Under the pieces are notes generated by a model, which ran no database searches, was not told where the DNA came from, and saw nothing but the letters and a program-made list of their open reading frames with translations. From Nannochloris sp. 'desiccata' (lineage: Eukaryota > Chlorophyta > Trebouxiophyceae > Chlorellales > Chlorellaceae), in NCBI GenBank assembly GCA_019044685.2, contig JAGTXX020000013.1, positions 310,001 to 374,000 on the forward strand: DNA of 64,000 nucleotides, given 5' to 3'. Shown in pieces: positions 41,923 to 55,239 of this stretch. The translations under genes and the position numbers were made by a program. The first letter of the stretch is position 1; the number at the start of each line of letters is the position of its first letter.

Positions 41923-42806
41923 ATGTCGAGTCCTCCACCTAGGGGCTGGTGCAGGCGACAGTCTGCGCTGCTTGCTGACGTGAGGGCATTCAATAAAGAG
42001 GCCCTTAGACCAACTCCGGAGATTCGAGTGACGACACTTTTAGGCGAGTTAAAACTAGAGTCACATGACGAAGTCTATACGAAGGTGAGCGGCGCACCAA
42101 GGTTGGCTGAAAATCAAGCACCTTGCTGCCTTGATTTCAAACCAATTCCCTCCCACCCAATCTATATTGCTAATATTTGTTACTTTTTAATCTTGTTCAG
42201 ACTGACGATTTCGAGGAAGAGGAGCGTCAAAGACTCATGGACGCCGCAGTGCAGAAACTAGCGCTTCTCCGGAAGATGTCAGGCAAAGACAAATCTCCCT
42301 GTCAAGTTCTCCCGGGGCTGTTCATTGGCCCTATTGGAGCAGCAAGAAATTTAAAAGCTCTACGCAAACGTGGCATTACCCACATCCTCAACATAAGCCC
42401 TATCGTACCTTGCTACTTCCGAGACAACCCAGAGGGTGCCTTCACTTACCACGTGGTTCCCATTTACGATGACTCTTCGGTTGATTTATTGCCTCATTTA
42501 GAAAAAGCTGTCGAGTTTATAGCAGCAGGCCGTAAAGCTGGCGGTGTCTTAGTCCATTGCTATGCCGGACAGAGTCGCAGTGCATCATTTGTCATTGCCT
42601 ACCTGTTGGCTAAAGAGAGTATGTCGTTATCGGAAGCTTGGACAACGGTCAGGAGAGCCCGACCCAGTGTTCAACCAAATCAAGGTTTTTTGCGCCAATT
42701 AGCTGAATATGAGCAATCTATACTACTAAACACGCCTACAAAGGCCATTTGTGGAGAAACCAATGCTGAGGAGGAGGAAGTTTTCCCTCTTTGCATTGAG
42801 CAATAA
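41923..42806 (+). CDS. dual-specificity protein phosphatase
   Basis: Two exons (41923-42084, 42201-42806) join in phase 0, giving 255 aa. The catalytic core (about residues 75-235) starts with QVLPGLFIGPIGAARNLKALRKRGITHILNI. The general-acid loop PIYDDSSVDLLPHL follows, then the P-loop HCYAGQSRSAS with Cys at about 174 and the invariant Arg. The helix VIAYLLAKESMSLSEAWTTVRRARP and QPNQGFLRQLAEYE complete the DSP fold. The enzyme removes phosphate from Tyr and Ser/Thr, perhaps on MAP kinases, or possibly a lipid or RNA substrate. There is no kinase-binding CH2 domain and no carbohydrate-binding domain. The N-terminal 75 residues are acidic and not recognised. TGTAA lies at 43129-43133. Confidence 0.9.
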
Positions 42807-43896
42807 GGAGATCCTTTTCTAATTTCTTTATTCCTCCATCTTTTTTTTTTTTATCAAATTGCCTCTCCCACCGCCTGGAAGGAATGAATGCTTTTTGTGT
42901 TCTTAAACTTTTGTGTTGAAACCCCCGTTTTTGTTTTTGTTTTGTACAATTCCCCACCCAGTTTGTATTACTACTACCCCCCACCCTGCATTCCTATTTC
43001 CCTTCAGTTAAAAATTTTCTCTGCATTGTATGATCAGCATCCCAAGGGTCGATGTTTTTGTTTTCTGTCTTTTTCCCCTTAATTATAAATTTTGTGTTGT
43101 CTATTGTCCATTGTTCTTAAAAGAAATGTGTAACATTAAAAAGATTAATTATTGATTGATCAATTGATAGTCTGTTCTTTTCCTGGCTGACAAAGTGGGG
43201 CTCTGCTCTAAAGGAAGCTGCAGAGGAGGAAGAAAGAAGCATGGCGGTGCCCATTCTTCCCTTCCTGCGTTCTCCATCAAGCCGACGCTTTATGCGGGGG
43301 AAAAAAAAAGACGGGAAGAAGAGGGAAGCGGAGATCTAAAGAGATAAAAAGGGCACGAACAAAGGGAAGGAGGAAAGAAAATGAGAGACCCGTGTGGGAA
43401 TTTTCTCTCATTTTTTGCTTGCCCTTGTGAAATTTTATTTAATAGAGACCCAGAATTTTCTATGTTATTTAAAGCATAGAAGAAAAACCCTAATAGAAAG
43501 ATGGGCTGGCATCTGCTTTCTTCCTCCTCTTCCTCCAGATAGGTACGTAGATAGTCAGGTTGAGGTTGATTGTTTAAAAAAAGGTGGAGAGGGGAGTTGT
43601 TATTTGTCAAAACTGAAAAAATGAGCTGAGTTTGGTTAATTAGTAATCGAAAAGGGAGATAAAAAAACCTTGAGGAAAGAAAGAGAAAAGTGTTTTGATT
43701 TTGTTCTTTTAATTTGTGGTTTAGTTATGATTTTATTAATTGTTCCGTAGGAGGGAAAAAGAAAGAAGAAGAATCCTCGTCAAAAGAAAGAAAGAAAGCT
43801 ATTCTCTAAATTATTCCTACCATAAAACACTGATCGCTGTAATCAATCAAAGCAGGCAAAGCAGCACCGCCCCTTCAAACAAATAAAAATCACTTT
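42807..43896. other. 1.1-kb gene-free convergent 3' region
   Basis: The longest gene-free stretch in the window, between the phosphatase (+) and the acetyltransferase (-). It is T-rich on one half and AG-rich (GAAAGAAAG runs) on the other. TGTAA at 43129-43133 is likely for the phosphatase, and I found none just after the acetyltransferase stop. I see no coding frame or structured RNA. Confidence 0.45.
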
Positions 43897-46800
43897 CTAC
43901 TCGGCCGAAGTTTGTTGTTGTTGCATCAACATTTTTCTATATGCAGCTCTTCTTTGATCCTCTTGCCGTGCTGCTTGTTGTCTACGCAACGCCCGCAACT
44001 CTCTACACCTTGGCACAGGACACTCTGCTGCTATGCACATTTTAGAATGCGCTTGCAACAGCGCCCACATCCTTCGACAGTAGGTACACCCCCCTGTAAT
44101 TTTCACAGTACAGTTGACAGCGTGATTAAACAACGCCTTCACTTTCGCACAGTTTGAAGACCTACACTGTGAGCTTCGACAGTCAGAGGCGTGCACCAAC
44201 AAAGCCATCGTTCGTTGCAACTGTTCATCTCTCTTCATTCGGTCCTCGTCGCTGAGCCTCATTCGAGTTTCATCGAATTTTCTAGTAGCTTGCGGGACAA
44301 GCTGATGTGGATGCGTCACAGCAGGCGAAGCATGGCATGTCGGACACATGTCGAAATCAGTACAGGTTAAACAACGATATCCTTCTCCAGGTTTCAACTC
44401 AGCTTGGCATACGCTGCAGGTGGCGGCAAAAGCGGGCTCGGAAGGGTTGTGCAGGTGGTACAAAACCATCATTGAAGAATGCCTGGCACGACGGGCCGTA
44501 TCGAATTGGTAGTGATTACCCTGACAAAGACTCAAAAACTGATTTCTCGTACCGAAGAATTCATTGTCAATCTGGGGTACAGTTTCTTGTGTAGGCGGGA
44601 TCTTGGGGCAGGGCTCTGCTACCAAGTCACTCAAAGCAATGCCAGAAGGTATGCCTAATGGTTTATTCCCAGCAGGATCTTGTCCGCATTCTCTGGTATA
44701 GCATTCGCTACACAATTGGAATCTGGTCAATGTGACGGTACGGGATGACTCAGCACCTGGTTTATCTAAAGCAATACCATCAAAAGTGCGTTCACTTTTA
44801 ACTGTCACTTTCTGAGGAGGATTTGGATGGTAGTACCGAAGATCATCGTCGATATACTTCCTGCAATGAGAGCAGTTTTCGTATAAATGAGCTACTATAA
44901 AATCTTCACGCATGCCTTGGATGGTTTCTCCGAGTCGGCCGAGGACCTGTTCAGCTAGAGTCGCATCAGGGTGGGAAGGTTTCCACCGTTTATCCTTGCC
45001 ATATTTACGACCTTTTACTTGCCCATTACCACCTTTATTCCCATCAAAGCCACCATTTCCACTATTCAAATCAGCAAGCAAATTCTCTGCCTCACCGGGC
45101 CAGTAATCGCCATCCAAATACGGCAACTCTAAAATAGATGGTCTTTCAATACGATGATCTTTTCCCCCTTCAAAGTACGTATCGTACAAATTAGATATAT
45201 ACGTAATACTACCTTCAATTTTACCACGGCGGAGCATTGTTAAGTACCACTCTCGTAAGCGATCAGACCGAGGCATTTTCTGTTTACCAGGATGGCAATA
45301 CAAAATGTAATCGTCTCCAGCCATGGGAGGACACGCCCAGATGTGCATAGCACAATATCCAAGTGATTTTGCATACTGGCAATAGCCTAATAGGATATCA
45401 TGATACACCATGGTTCTTAACGCAACGCCCATCCCTGCAGCAGACATCTTTTCAGGCTGGAAATATTTAACTGAATCTAAATAAGAGACGTGCACGACCC
45501 TGTTGTTGGGTGGAGCACAATCATCACCATATTCTTGTACATAGAGACAGAATAAGCACATATCTACTCCGTCTTGATGTTGGAAAAGTAAGATAACTTT
45601 TTGTTTATAAGATGCAGCGTCAGGGTACGACGAGCCCACTGTAGCAAACGCTTGACAGAAATTGGGTTTTACTTCCATCTTCTTAGTGACATTGTTGACA
45701 ACACGTACACAAAGACCTTCAGCGCTCTTAATTTCTTCTACAGGCCGTCCAGTGGCTTTCGCCCTAGCTACCCGTTCACTATAAATACTTTGCTGGAGCC
45801 GGTTTTCCAAGAAATCAGAAAGCTGACAGCGAGGAAGATCCTTTGCAGTCAGCATTGCTTGCGGACGTTCGGCAGGGACACTCCGATGTCCACTTTCTAA
45901 TCCATTCAACAAACAAGGAGGACACAGAAAACCTCTTTCCTCATTATTACGTCCTTTATTGAATAGACCACAAATTTGATGCACCCATCCTTCGCAGTTA
46001 TCACACTGCACCCACGCTTCCTCTTGTTCGTCATCATTACGTTTCTTTTCCATATCCACTTTCCGCATAGAAAACGATTGCAGCTGCATGTAATCGCCGG
46101 GAGTACCTGTCAAACACGGGTGGCAATACATCCCTCGAATTTCAGAGTGTTTTGGGGCAGCATAATACGTTTGATTACGTTTAATACGTTGCCCACATGC
46201 ATCACAATACAGTGTCGGTGGTTCAAATGTCATTTTATTACGATGACAGACTTTGCAGCAACTTTCTTCCTCTTGAAAACCCGCCCTGAAATCATCATAT
46301 GAGGACATCATAGTAGGCCTTCTAGCGGCAGAAGTGTCATTTTGACCGTCTAAATGGACTAATTGAATGTGTTTTCTAATATCCAAAGCGTTGAAAAATT
46401 CAATTAATGAGGTCTTCATGTTTTCGTGCAACATGATGCGGGGGCGCTTGACCGCTTGAGGATCCACAATGGGGGCACCACCGCCATACGCTGAGCTACT
46501 AGAGGGGCCAGCACCTGAATTCGCAGCAGCACTGGCATAAGCCCCTTGTGCTCTACGGGCACGCACTTGCTCTACATACCGCGCTTGCTGTTCTATAGAG
46601 AAACCGCTGGCATCTAATTTTTTCCTAAGAATGGCCTCTCGTTGTTTCGCTACATACTGTTTGACGGGCGCACAGACAGGACATTGGGGAGATTTGCATC
46701 GCTGATGATGTCGTAGGAGCGCTCTAGAAGGGGAACATCGAGGATAAGTACACGTTTCAGATTTGCAATGAATTAAATGCTGCCATAGTTGCTTTGCTAC

Positions 46801-48368
46801 GCCACAATTGCCGCCATAAGGGCATTCGGTATCGTCTAGAGTACACCGAGCACAATGCCGTAAGAACAACAACCATCGCTGTTGTTTTAAGATTTGCTGC
46901 TTTCGACTTTCATTTTTGGCTGTTGGGGAGATGACGGTACCATCAGCCCCGAGTTCAGTGCCAAGGTCGGATGGCATTTCACCCAGAAGATCGTCTAGAC
47001 TACCGCTCACTCGAACCTGCTGTTGTTGTTGTTGTTCAAGGCCAGGGGCAGGCATCATGCCTGATGTACTAGGGCCTCCTAATCCACTGGGCACCATTCC
47101 AACACCAATACCACCAGTACTGTTATTGATAGGCATCATCATGCCCGGTTGCATGTGTTGATTTTGATGTTTCATTTGCTGCTGTTGCTGCTGCTGCGCT
47201 ACTTGGTGCCCGTTGTCTTGCATCCCGTCATTAATGGGGATCATGCCGCCTCCTCCAGCAGGAGCAGTGAAGGGAGCTGGACTGAGACCGCCACCAGCTT
47301 CTAGTTTAATAATAGGCATATTATTACCAGCTCCAACCATGCCTGGAATGCCATTTAAGCCTACACCACCTAGTTGTTGAGCACCAGCACCTCCACGGAC
47401 AAGCACAGGAGCACCATTTGTCATGTAGGACATTCCTCGTACACTACTTTCTGCAGTACTCATACCAGCAGGAGCGCCTGCGACTGCACCTGGAACAGGA
47501 ACACCGCCTGCACCAATGGCTGCAGCACCAGCAGGTGCAACAGCACCATTAAGCAGCGCCATTGGGTCGTAGCCAGGCATTGGAGCTACGGGGCCTAATG
47601 GTTGCACACCAGGTTGTTGCATAGGGAGGGCAGCAGGCACCCCGCCAGGTGCTGCGCCATACCCTGATACAGGTTGGTATTGGAATTGTGGTTGCTGTGG
47701 TGCTGGTGCTTGACCAGGAGCATTGGGATAGAGCTCTTGTTGTTCTTGTTTTACCATCATTGGCGGTACCCCTTGTGGTGGCATATACCCCACATATTGT
47801 TGCTGTAATGGCTGCGGTGGCTGCTGCTGCGGTTGCATCTGCATTGTCTGCTGGTTCTGCTTCTCAGGCTGGCCCTGGGGTTGTTGAATAGCACCATTCT
47901 GGGGTGGCGCCTGAGCTTGCGCCTGGCCATTGTTGTTGGCTTGCAGCAGCTGTCTAATGCGCATATTCATCGTATTGGGGTCTCCATACTCCTCCTGCAA
48001 GGCACATTAGGATCTTAATTGATGAGGTTTGCGTGATCAAGGCTGGTTGTAATATAAGAGTCCAATATAATCAAATTCAAGCAACCTACCCTGCTATTAG
48101 ATGCCTGCCAAAGCCTCTCTTCTATGCGCGTTACGAGTCTTATGAGCTTTTCTTGGTCTGAGGGCACATATGTAGGCTTGGATTGAAAGCTACGAAGCTG
48201 CACGCAGGGGAAAGTAAAATGATCGTTAGCAAGCCTGGTTTTGATTCGTGCTTGCAACTCTTTAAGTAAAAACAGCCTGAACCGCATATTGGGGGGCATT
48301 TGCAGCTTGTGACACCGGCATGGTAGACCATGAAGAGGTCTTAGAATACAGACAAGGTATCCAGCCAA
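43897..48368 (-). CDS. HAC: p300/CBP-type histone acetyltransferase (plant HAC class)
   Basis: The main exon (47994-43897, 1365 aa) is preceded by a shorter one ending at 48090 (GTAGGT donor, phase 0). Its frame reads VTRIEERLWQASNSR|EEYGDPNTMNMRIRQLL, the KRLEExLF...YxNxDTLExRLxxLL pattern at the N terminus of plant HACs. Then come a Gln/Pro/Gly-rich region, TAZ1 (Cys/His zinc sites, about 371-455 of the main exon), PHD-like fingers (about 577-694), the KAT11 HAT domain (about 718-941) with MCLFCLYVQEYG and LGYCAMHIWACPPM, ZZ (about 1191-1231) and TAZ2 (about 1264-1345). There is no bromodomain. The enzyme acetylates histones H3 and H4 as a transcription coactivator. The start upstream of 48300 is unresolved; 48368 is the farthest in-frame ATG. 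Confidence 0.88.
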
Positions 48369-48824
48369 AACAAATATTCAATATTCAAGTCAAATGGCCT
48401 TAGTTCAGTGCAGAGAGCGTGCTAAAACCGCCAGGACTGCAAGGGTGGAAGTCTACAATCAACTCACCAAGTGCTGCACAACTGATCTGCGTTGTTCAGC
48501 CCCTACGGTGTCGCGCCAAGAAGGATTCCCATTGGCCTCGCCAATGTGAGGCACTGACGTCGCCTCCATTATACGTCAACTCTAGCACAAGTTATAACAT
48601 TTCACTGTAACAAAATAACAATTTGATTGCACGTAAAGAAGCTGCCCAGGACGACTTTAAATGAGGGTCACCCTGGCCAGAGCCTTAAATTGCTGTCCTC
48701 TTCAAGAAGTTCCCAGTACTCTTTTTGACTGGTGCTTATTCAGGGCTACTTTACAAAAAAAAAACGAGACTAAGATACCTTACAACATTGCTACATATAA
48801 CAAAGTACGAAAGGCAGCGCCACT
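48369..48824. other. 456-bp gene-free stretch upstream of HAC
   Basis: It should hold the HAC promoter and the 3' UTR of the kinesin gene, both on the minus strand. TTACA (TGTAA on the minus strand) occurs at 48751-48755 and 48780-48784. An extra 5' exon of HAC could also lie here. Confidence 0.4.
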
Positions 48825-51800
48825 CTACTGGGTGCTGCCAAGAGAGGGTCTTACCCGGCGTGCCAACTCTGCCGCCCTCCGCTCTGCCGCCTCTGCACGT
48901 TCTTGCGCTACCAGGAGCTCTTGTACTTGATGCGCAGCATCATTCACTTCCATGGCCATTTCGGCACGGACTCGAGCTACCTCCTCGTCTTTCTTTCTCA
49001 TTCCAGCGCTCAAAGAAGCCAATTCCAGCTTTGTTTTCTCATATAAAGCTTTTGCATCAGCCAGCTCCGCACGAGCAAGAAGAAGCTGCTGCTCCTTCTC
49101 CAAAGGGCCACAACGCAATGCAGAAGCTTCAGCTTGAACTTCCTTTACCTCCTGTTCTAATAAAACTACCTTCTTTTCTAAAATTTCACGCTCGCGGTCA
49201 GCAACGTCTTGTGCCTCCCGTACAGAACGCAGTTCAGCACTAATCTCTACAACTTTGACAGCAGATGCTTCTGCTGCTGCTTTTTTTGTTCTTAGGGTGG
49301 CGCGTAAAGAAGTCAGCTGCTCTGTGGCTTCAGAAAGAGAGGCTGATTTATCAGAAAGCAAGTACTCAAGCTCGTCTTTGGTACCTTGTACAGTCAGCAA
49401 CTCCTCTTCCAGCTTCTCTGTCTCCTCTTGATGACGTTTAGCCGCAGTCTTGATTTCTTCTCGGAGTGTAGCAGTCTCAGTAGTAGCAGTATTCAGGGCA
49501 TCTTTGCAAGAAGAAAGCTCAGTGGCACTCTTGACGGCAGCTTCCTGCAGTAAAGCAACCTCGGTACGTGAAGCAGCAAGCTTGATATCAACATCCTTCA
49601 AATCACGTTTAGTGTTGTCTAGTGTTGTAGCAAGCTCTCTAATTTGATCTTCAGATTGTGAAACTATTGCTTCTGCTTTATCTACACGGGCAGTTGTGGT
49701 GGCAAGGTCCCTTTTCAGCTCTTCAGCCTCAGTTTCCAACTTTTGAAGCTTGGTGCGCTCAGTATCCAATTCACTGCCTAATATGGCATATTTTGTAGCT
49801 ACCTCTTCCAGCTCCTCTTCTTTGGCCCTGACTTTTCTAATCAATCCGTCCCGCTCCTCTGTAACGAGAGCCATAGCAGCACGAAGCTCCTCTGCGTCAG
49901 CCTTGCTAGCTTGAAGGTCCGTCTTTACCTCCGAAATAGTACGTAAAAATTCTTCCAAGCTTGCTGAAGCATGGGAAAGAGCAGCTTCATGCTCTTCTTG
50001 GCGAGCAGCGGCACTTTTGGCAGCATCGGCAACGGCAGCCTCCAAGGTCTTATTAGCTGCCTCGAGCTTCTCCAGCTCTTCCCACGCAACAGCCAACTCT
50101 TCTACGCTTCCTTTATAAACAACTTCAGTTTCTGCAGCTTCTTTTGTCTTGGCATCCAGTGCTGCTTTGAGGCTCTCACACTCCACCTCAAGGCCAGCAG
50201 CATGGGTGCACAGCCTCTCTGCCTCTTCCTTCAAATTCTTCGTCTCAACAGCATCCAGTCGCAACTCGTCATTTACCAATTCTAAGTCAGCTACGCGCTG
50301 CTGTAACACTGGGGCAACTTCTTGCCCCTCTTTTAATTTCAACTGAGCTTCCTTCAAAGCATGAGACTCGTTTTCAAGAGCTGCCTTTGCAGCTTCTGCT
50401 TCCGCACGAGCTCTAGCACACTCTTCTTCAGCCACTTCAGTGGTTTCAGTTAAACCTAAGATCTGACGACGCAAAGAAGCGACGTCAGCGCCAAGTGCAG
50501 CCAGCTCTTGCCTATCCAAGGCAGACTGCAAGCGAGCTATTTCATGAGACAAGTGCAAGTTTTCTACAGCAAAACGTTTCACCTCGGGGTGAGAATCAAG
50601 CTTGGTCTTAAGCAATCCAATTTCAGAATTTAGAGCAGCAACTAGTTCGTCACTAGAAGGAGCAGCTCGAGCTAAACGACTTTCTTTCAACTTGAGCATC
50701 ATTTGAGTTCTCTGCAAATCAGCATCACGGGCAGCAACTAACGCACGCATGCCTTCAAGCTCTTCCTGAAGAGTAGAAACCTGGACAGCAGCGGCTTCTT
50801 CACGTCTTAAAGCACCAACTAAAGCTCTGCGAACACCTTCACCGTTACCACCCCCTCCTCCAGTAGTCATCGGCGGCAAGTAGGCTACACCTTCTTCTAC
50901 TGCAGCAGGCATACCACGAAGGGGGGTTATAGGATCAGTTTCATCACCATCGTTTTTACTACGAGTATGATTGACACCACCAGTACGTGATGCCATCAGC
51001 GCCAATTCCTCTTTTAATCGACGCACTTCTCGACGAAGGCTCTCGGCATCGCCCTCCGCATCTTCATTCACCACTGCCTTATTTTTAATTCTCTTTGCAC
51101 CGTCAGCAAATCGAAGCGTAGATAACGTCTCTGCAGAATTAATGGCAGCAGGGCTGATGCATGCAACCATCACAGTCTTGGCATTGCCTCCAAGAGAGTC
51201 CCGCAGTAAAGTAGTTAGCTTCGAGTCACGGTACGGGATATGCCTCTGACGGCCCTGTTGTTGATCCACCAGACTCATGATAACAAGACCAAGTGTAGAC
51301 AAACTTTTATTAATGCCGGAAGCTTCTTTAAGGCGATCTCCTGCTGCACCAGTGGATTTCTGTCTCTCACTGCCCGCCAGGTCAACTAAATGAAGGCGGC
51401 TGCGGAGAGCTGTGTCAGGGGCGCCATTTATACCAGGTGTACGACGTTCTACAGTTGCAGTGAATACAGAATGAGAGCGAGAGGATCTTTCATTCATTAA
51501 GGTCTCCCCCACACGGCGGTTGGCTACACCCCGTTCCAGCAAGTAGGCCACATCAGCGACCTCCAACACACTCTCTTCGCTAAGACCCTCCACAAAGACC
51601 CCACCGTTTCGGCGGCTATCTTCACGTAAAGGAAGTCCAGCAATAGCTCCAGGAGATAACAAGTCGCTGATTGTTTCATTGTAGATTTCCAAAAAGGAGC
51701 ATCTTATCTTGGTCTGGACACCTGTTGAGGCCTGCAAGTGAATTTATAAATTGCAATGTTTAGTAAGTTTAAGCCACCTTAATTATTTAAGTGATTATTG

Positions 51801-52502
51801 ATATGAATGCATTGTAATATAACAATCTAATCAAGGCCATACCTGGGTCTCTGCAGCTGCGAAAATCTGCTCAAAAATACGTTGTATCAAGCCACGACGC
51901 TCGTCGCCAGCGACTGCTGCATCCCCTGCCATCTGTTCTCCACCCAGCATTGAATAGGTCTTTCCAGAACCAGTCTGGCCATAAGCGAATAAACAACTGT
52001 TGAATCCACGCAGACAGTTATCTACTATAGGCCGCCCAGCAACGTAAAACATGTCCTCCTGTGAGGAAGTCTCATTGGCGACGTGGTCGAAAGCAAAGGA
52101 ATGAGGCTCAGCAGGAGCTACTAAACGAAGAGAAGTGCCATCTTGAGGTTGGATGCAAATTGCGCCACCCATGCTAGCTTCTTTATCATTGCGAGGGCGT
52201 ACACGAACGATCACTCTAATATTAGAATCGTCCCCAGCAGCATCGATGGAGGAATCAACTGCCGAGCCATTGTGAGCTGCTGGAATTAGATCTTTGGCGG
52301 CAACTCCGTTTTCTTTACTACTTTTATGAGAGCTAGAGGGTGCTTTTGCGGGGGAAAAGGCGAATAAACGCTTGGCAGGTGAAGGTCCAGCTAATGCATC
52401 TTGCTTATTGGGATCTCCAACCTTATTGCCAGGAGTCTTAGCTGCCGACCCGCCACGTTTAAATCTAGTGAATACATTCTTTAGTCCTGACGATTGAACC
52501 AT
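48825..52502 (-). CDS. kinesin motor protein with long coiled coil, kinesin-12-like
   Basis: Two exons (52502-51843, 51731-48825) join in phase 0, giving 1188 aa. The N-terminal motor (about residues 95-435) has the P-loop GQTGSGKT (about 172), NERSSRSH, the switch II motif DLAGSERQKSTGAAG (about 338) and LTTLLRDSLGGNAKT. A basic 90-residue extension with several Ser-Pro/KR sites precedes it (SPAKRLFAFSPAK). Residues 450-1185 are a nearly continuous coiled coil. The neck reads RFADGAKRIKNKAVVNEDA. The layout of an N-terminal plus-end motor with a long coil resembles kinesin-12 (PAKRP/POK/KIF15), but I assign the subfamily only loosely. The intron interrupts the motor just after the region following the P-loop. 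Confidence 0.88.
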
Positions 52503-52836
52503 TATATTGATTCAATTTCTAGGTGGTTGTTGGGATGTTGCTAAATAGAGAATCCGGTTGGTAATGTTGCTAATGCACCTATTTCCTTCAATATTTATGT
52601 ATGGTTTATATTCTTTTTGAATGTTAGATATTCCAAAAGCCCCAAAATTCTTAGATATTTAGGCAGCTTAGGCAGCTGCTTGAAGTTGGGCGCCAAGACC
52701 CAACTTCTCATCCACACCGTTTTGGTCTTTTGGCGTTATACTTTCACCCTTTTTCCCCTCAGTTCACCGATCATCAAGGTTTTTTGTATCATACTCATAG
52801 ATTTAAAGTTGAATTGTCATCCATATAGGCCTTAAA
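52503..52836. promoter_or_regulatory. divergent 5' region, kinesin / MFS transporter
   Basis: 334 bp between the two starts. No motif was recognised, although the position implies shared promoter space. Confidence 0.35.
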
Positions 52837-54910
52837 ATGGGTGGCTGGTGGTTGATTGGCCACTGGCGATTAAGTGACAAATATAAATCTCTCCATCTAG
52901 TGACAGAAGATGCACATGGTCTCCCAAGCAAATTCAGACGTAAGACAGTCCCTAAGATATGGTATTTCATAGTTAATGCCGGCGCTGTCTTTTTCATCCC
53001 TTTTCTGGGTATTTATTGGCGAGGGACGCTGAAATTCTCAACGACACAAATTGGCTTACTTCAAGCTCTTCGCCCATGGGTTAGTGCCCTAGCAGGTAAC
53101 GTGTTCATTGTTTCTTATCTATCAAGTACCAATTAGTCAACAAATTATCCGTTTCACCATCGCATTCATCGAGAACAACATTTTGTCTCTCTCTTAAACA
53201 GGCAATATTCTAATGACAGCTGCCGACAAGTGGTCCATCCACTATTTGATGCTGTTATTAACCTACGCTGGAACAATCATCTGTCGTGGTTTGATAACAA
53301 TAGAGCATTCAAATTTTTCTACGATGCTATTTTTAACTTTGATGATGGAGTCCTCAGTGGCAGCGTTGTCGGTGCTGGTTGACGCCACTGTCGTTGCCGG
53401 CTCTGTTAAAGATGGTACCTATGGCAGGGCAAGACTTTGGGCTTCAGTTGGGTGGGGTGTTTCAGCCCCCATTGCCGGTTTTATACTCAGTAAATTTGGA
53501 ATTCACACCTGCTTTATGATCTTTGCTGGTATCTATGCCTCTGCCTCGATTCCTACGTTCTTTGTTCCTGCTGGACTACTGGCAAGTAGAAACCAACATT
53601 TGAGGAAAACCAGTGGTGCTCAGGCTAGTAATGACTCTGGCTTTGTCTCAAGATCAAGCAATAAGAATAGCTCAACCACTACAAAGCTAAGTACCATTTC
53701 AAGTACCACAAGGCTTTCCCCTAATGGAGAAATCAACATTAATACTAACAGCAACGTAGTACAGTTACCTGCCTCCGTAACTCTTGCAGATACGACTGCA
53801 AGAAATTATAATTCCCGTAGGTCCAGTCAGAATTCTGGGCAGCACGTGGTTAATGTAGATGTGGACGCTGGTAACAGAAGAACGAGTGCACAGCACCAAA
53901 CTATGATAGTTGTAGAGATTCCTGTAGGTACTCCACCTGGTCATTTTAACTCATTAATCATTGAAAATGCGACAGAAATAGAAGCGGTAAAAGGGAGTTT
54001 TGAGAGCGATAAAAACGAAAAAAATCAGATATCAGTCACCGCCACCGCTGCAGGTGCTCCTGTTTCTGAGGAGAAGAAAGAGCAAGAAGAAAGGAAGGGG
54101 CTGCGGACACTCTTTTCCGACGTGTACGTCCTCACATTTATGTTTATAGCCTTCTTAATGGGAATCGGCAACGGTTTTATTGGTTATTTGTTCCTTCTAC
54201 TCACCGACCTTGGTGCCAGCGGAACCCTTCTCGGCCTCTGCTTGGCAATTAATTGCGTTGGGGAGGTACCCTTCTTCTACTTTTCCGGCGCTATCATCAA
54301 ACGATTAGGAGTTACAGTGTCCTTCAATCTCGCTATGGTGGCGTATATCATCCGTCTTGGAGCCTACGCGTTGCTTCCCTTGTACCCTACGCTGTGGATT
54401 GCTCTCCCCATCGAATTATTACAAGGTTTGACTTTTGGTCTTGCGTATAGTGCTGGTACGGTACACTGCCGTCGTATTTCACCGAAATATCTACGCTCTA
54501 CTGTCCAAAGTATCTTCTTTGGGTTGTATACCGGCATTGGCGCTGGTATAGGCGGCCTGGCTGGAGGTATGATCTACAACGCCTACGGTGGACAGATGAT
54601 GTATATAGTAGCTACAATATTGCTAACGACAGGCTGGGCTGCAGCGAATTTCACGAATTTGATTCAATATTTGAGGAAAGGAGTGAAGGGCGGGTTGAAA
54701 AGAGCGAAACAAGTTGGACACCGGATGAGAGAAAGCTTTTATTTAATGAAAACTGGTGGCAGCAGCAGCAGCAGTAGAGGCACGTGCACTGACCTTGGCG
54801 GCAGTAGTGGGCGTGCAAATGAAAGTTCTCTGCCCGAGGAGGGCACCCATGATGCCACCGCTATTGTCCCAGTTTTACACGAAAGGAACAATGCATCCCC
54901 TGTAGTCTGA
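52837..54910 (+). CDS. major facilitator superfamily transporter (MFSD6/LacY-like)
   Basis: Two exons (52837-53095, 53202-54910) join in phase 1, giving 655 aa. Hydrophobic segments form two clusters of about six: residues 45-200 (IWYFIVNAGAVFFIPFLG, MLLLTYAGTIICR, MLFLTLMMESSVAALSVL) and 400-590 (LTFMFIAFLMGIGNGFIGYLFLLLT and following). The stretch LVDATVVAGSVKDGTYGRARLWASVGWG holds the MFS loop motif with YGRxRLW typical of the LacY-like/MFSD6 branch. A 200-residue Ser/Thr/Asn-rich cytosolic loop separates the halves, and the C terminus has a SSSSRGT low-complexity region. The substrate is unknown: sugar or nucleoside-type cargo is possible. No clear targeting signal is visible. Convergent with eL33. 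Confidence 0.85.
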
Positions 54911-55239
54911 GCTGCCTCTTTTCTTCTCTTTTGGGGCATAAACACAAGCGCTCGGACAGAGTGGTCGCCCGGGAAATAACAAGTCAAGCCAACCCTTCTT
55001 TCCCTCAGCAAGCTAAGGTCATTCTATTTATTTTATTTAAGAATTATTTTTAATTAATTGTTTTATTCTGTTCCTTAAGATATCTCACTTTCTTCTCCCC
55101 GTTATATTACTGAATGGTCTTTCCAAAAGAAACTCCAACTGCTGTCCCTTCTTTTCCGGTCACTCACATTCTCCTTGATAAAATCGAAAAATTCATCTAA
55201 GTATGTTACATTGCCCCTATGCGACCAAATTTATTGTAT
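54911..55239. other. 329-bp convergent 3' region
   Basis: Shared 3' region of the MFS transporter and eL33. TTACA at 55206-55210 (TGTAA on the minus strand) lies 30 nt past the eL33 stop. AT-rich, nothing else recognised. Confidence 0.4.

Noticed and set aside
48661..49243. Plus-strand frames at the kinesin 3' end
   Set aside because: They overlap the kinesin coiled-coil exon in antisense and lack any domain or splice evidence.
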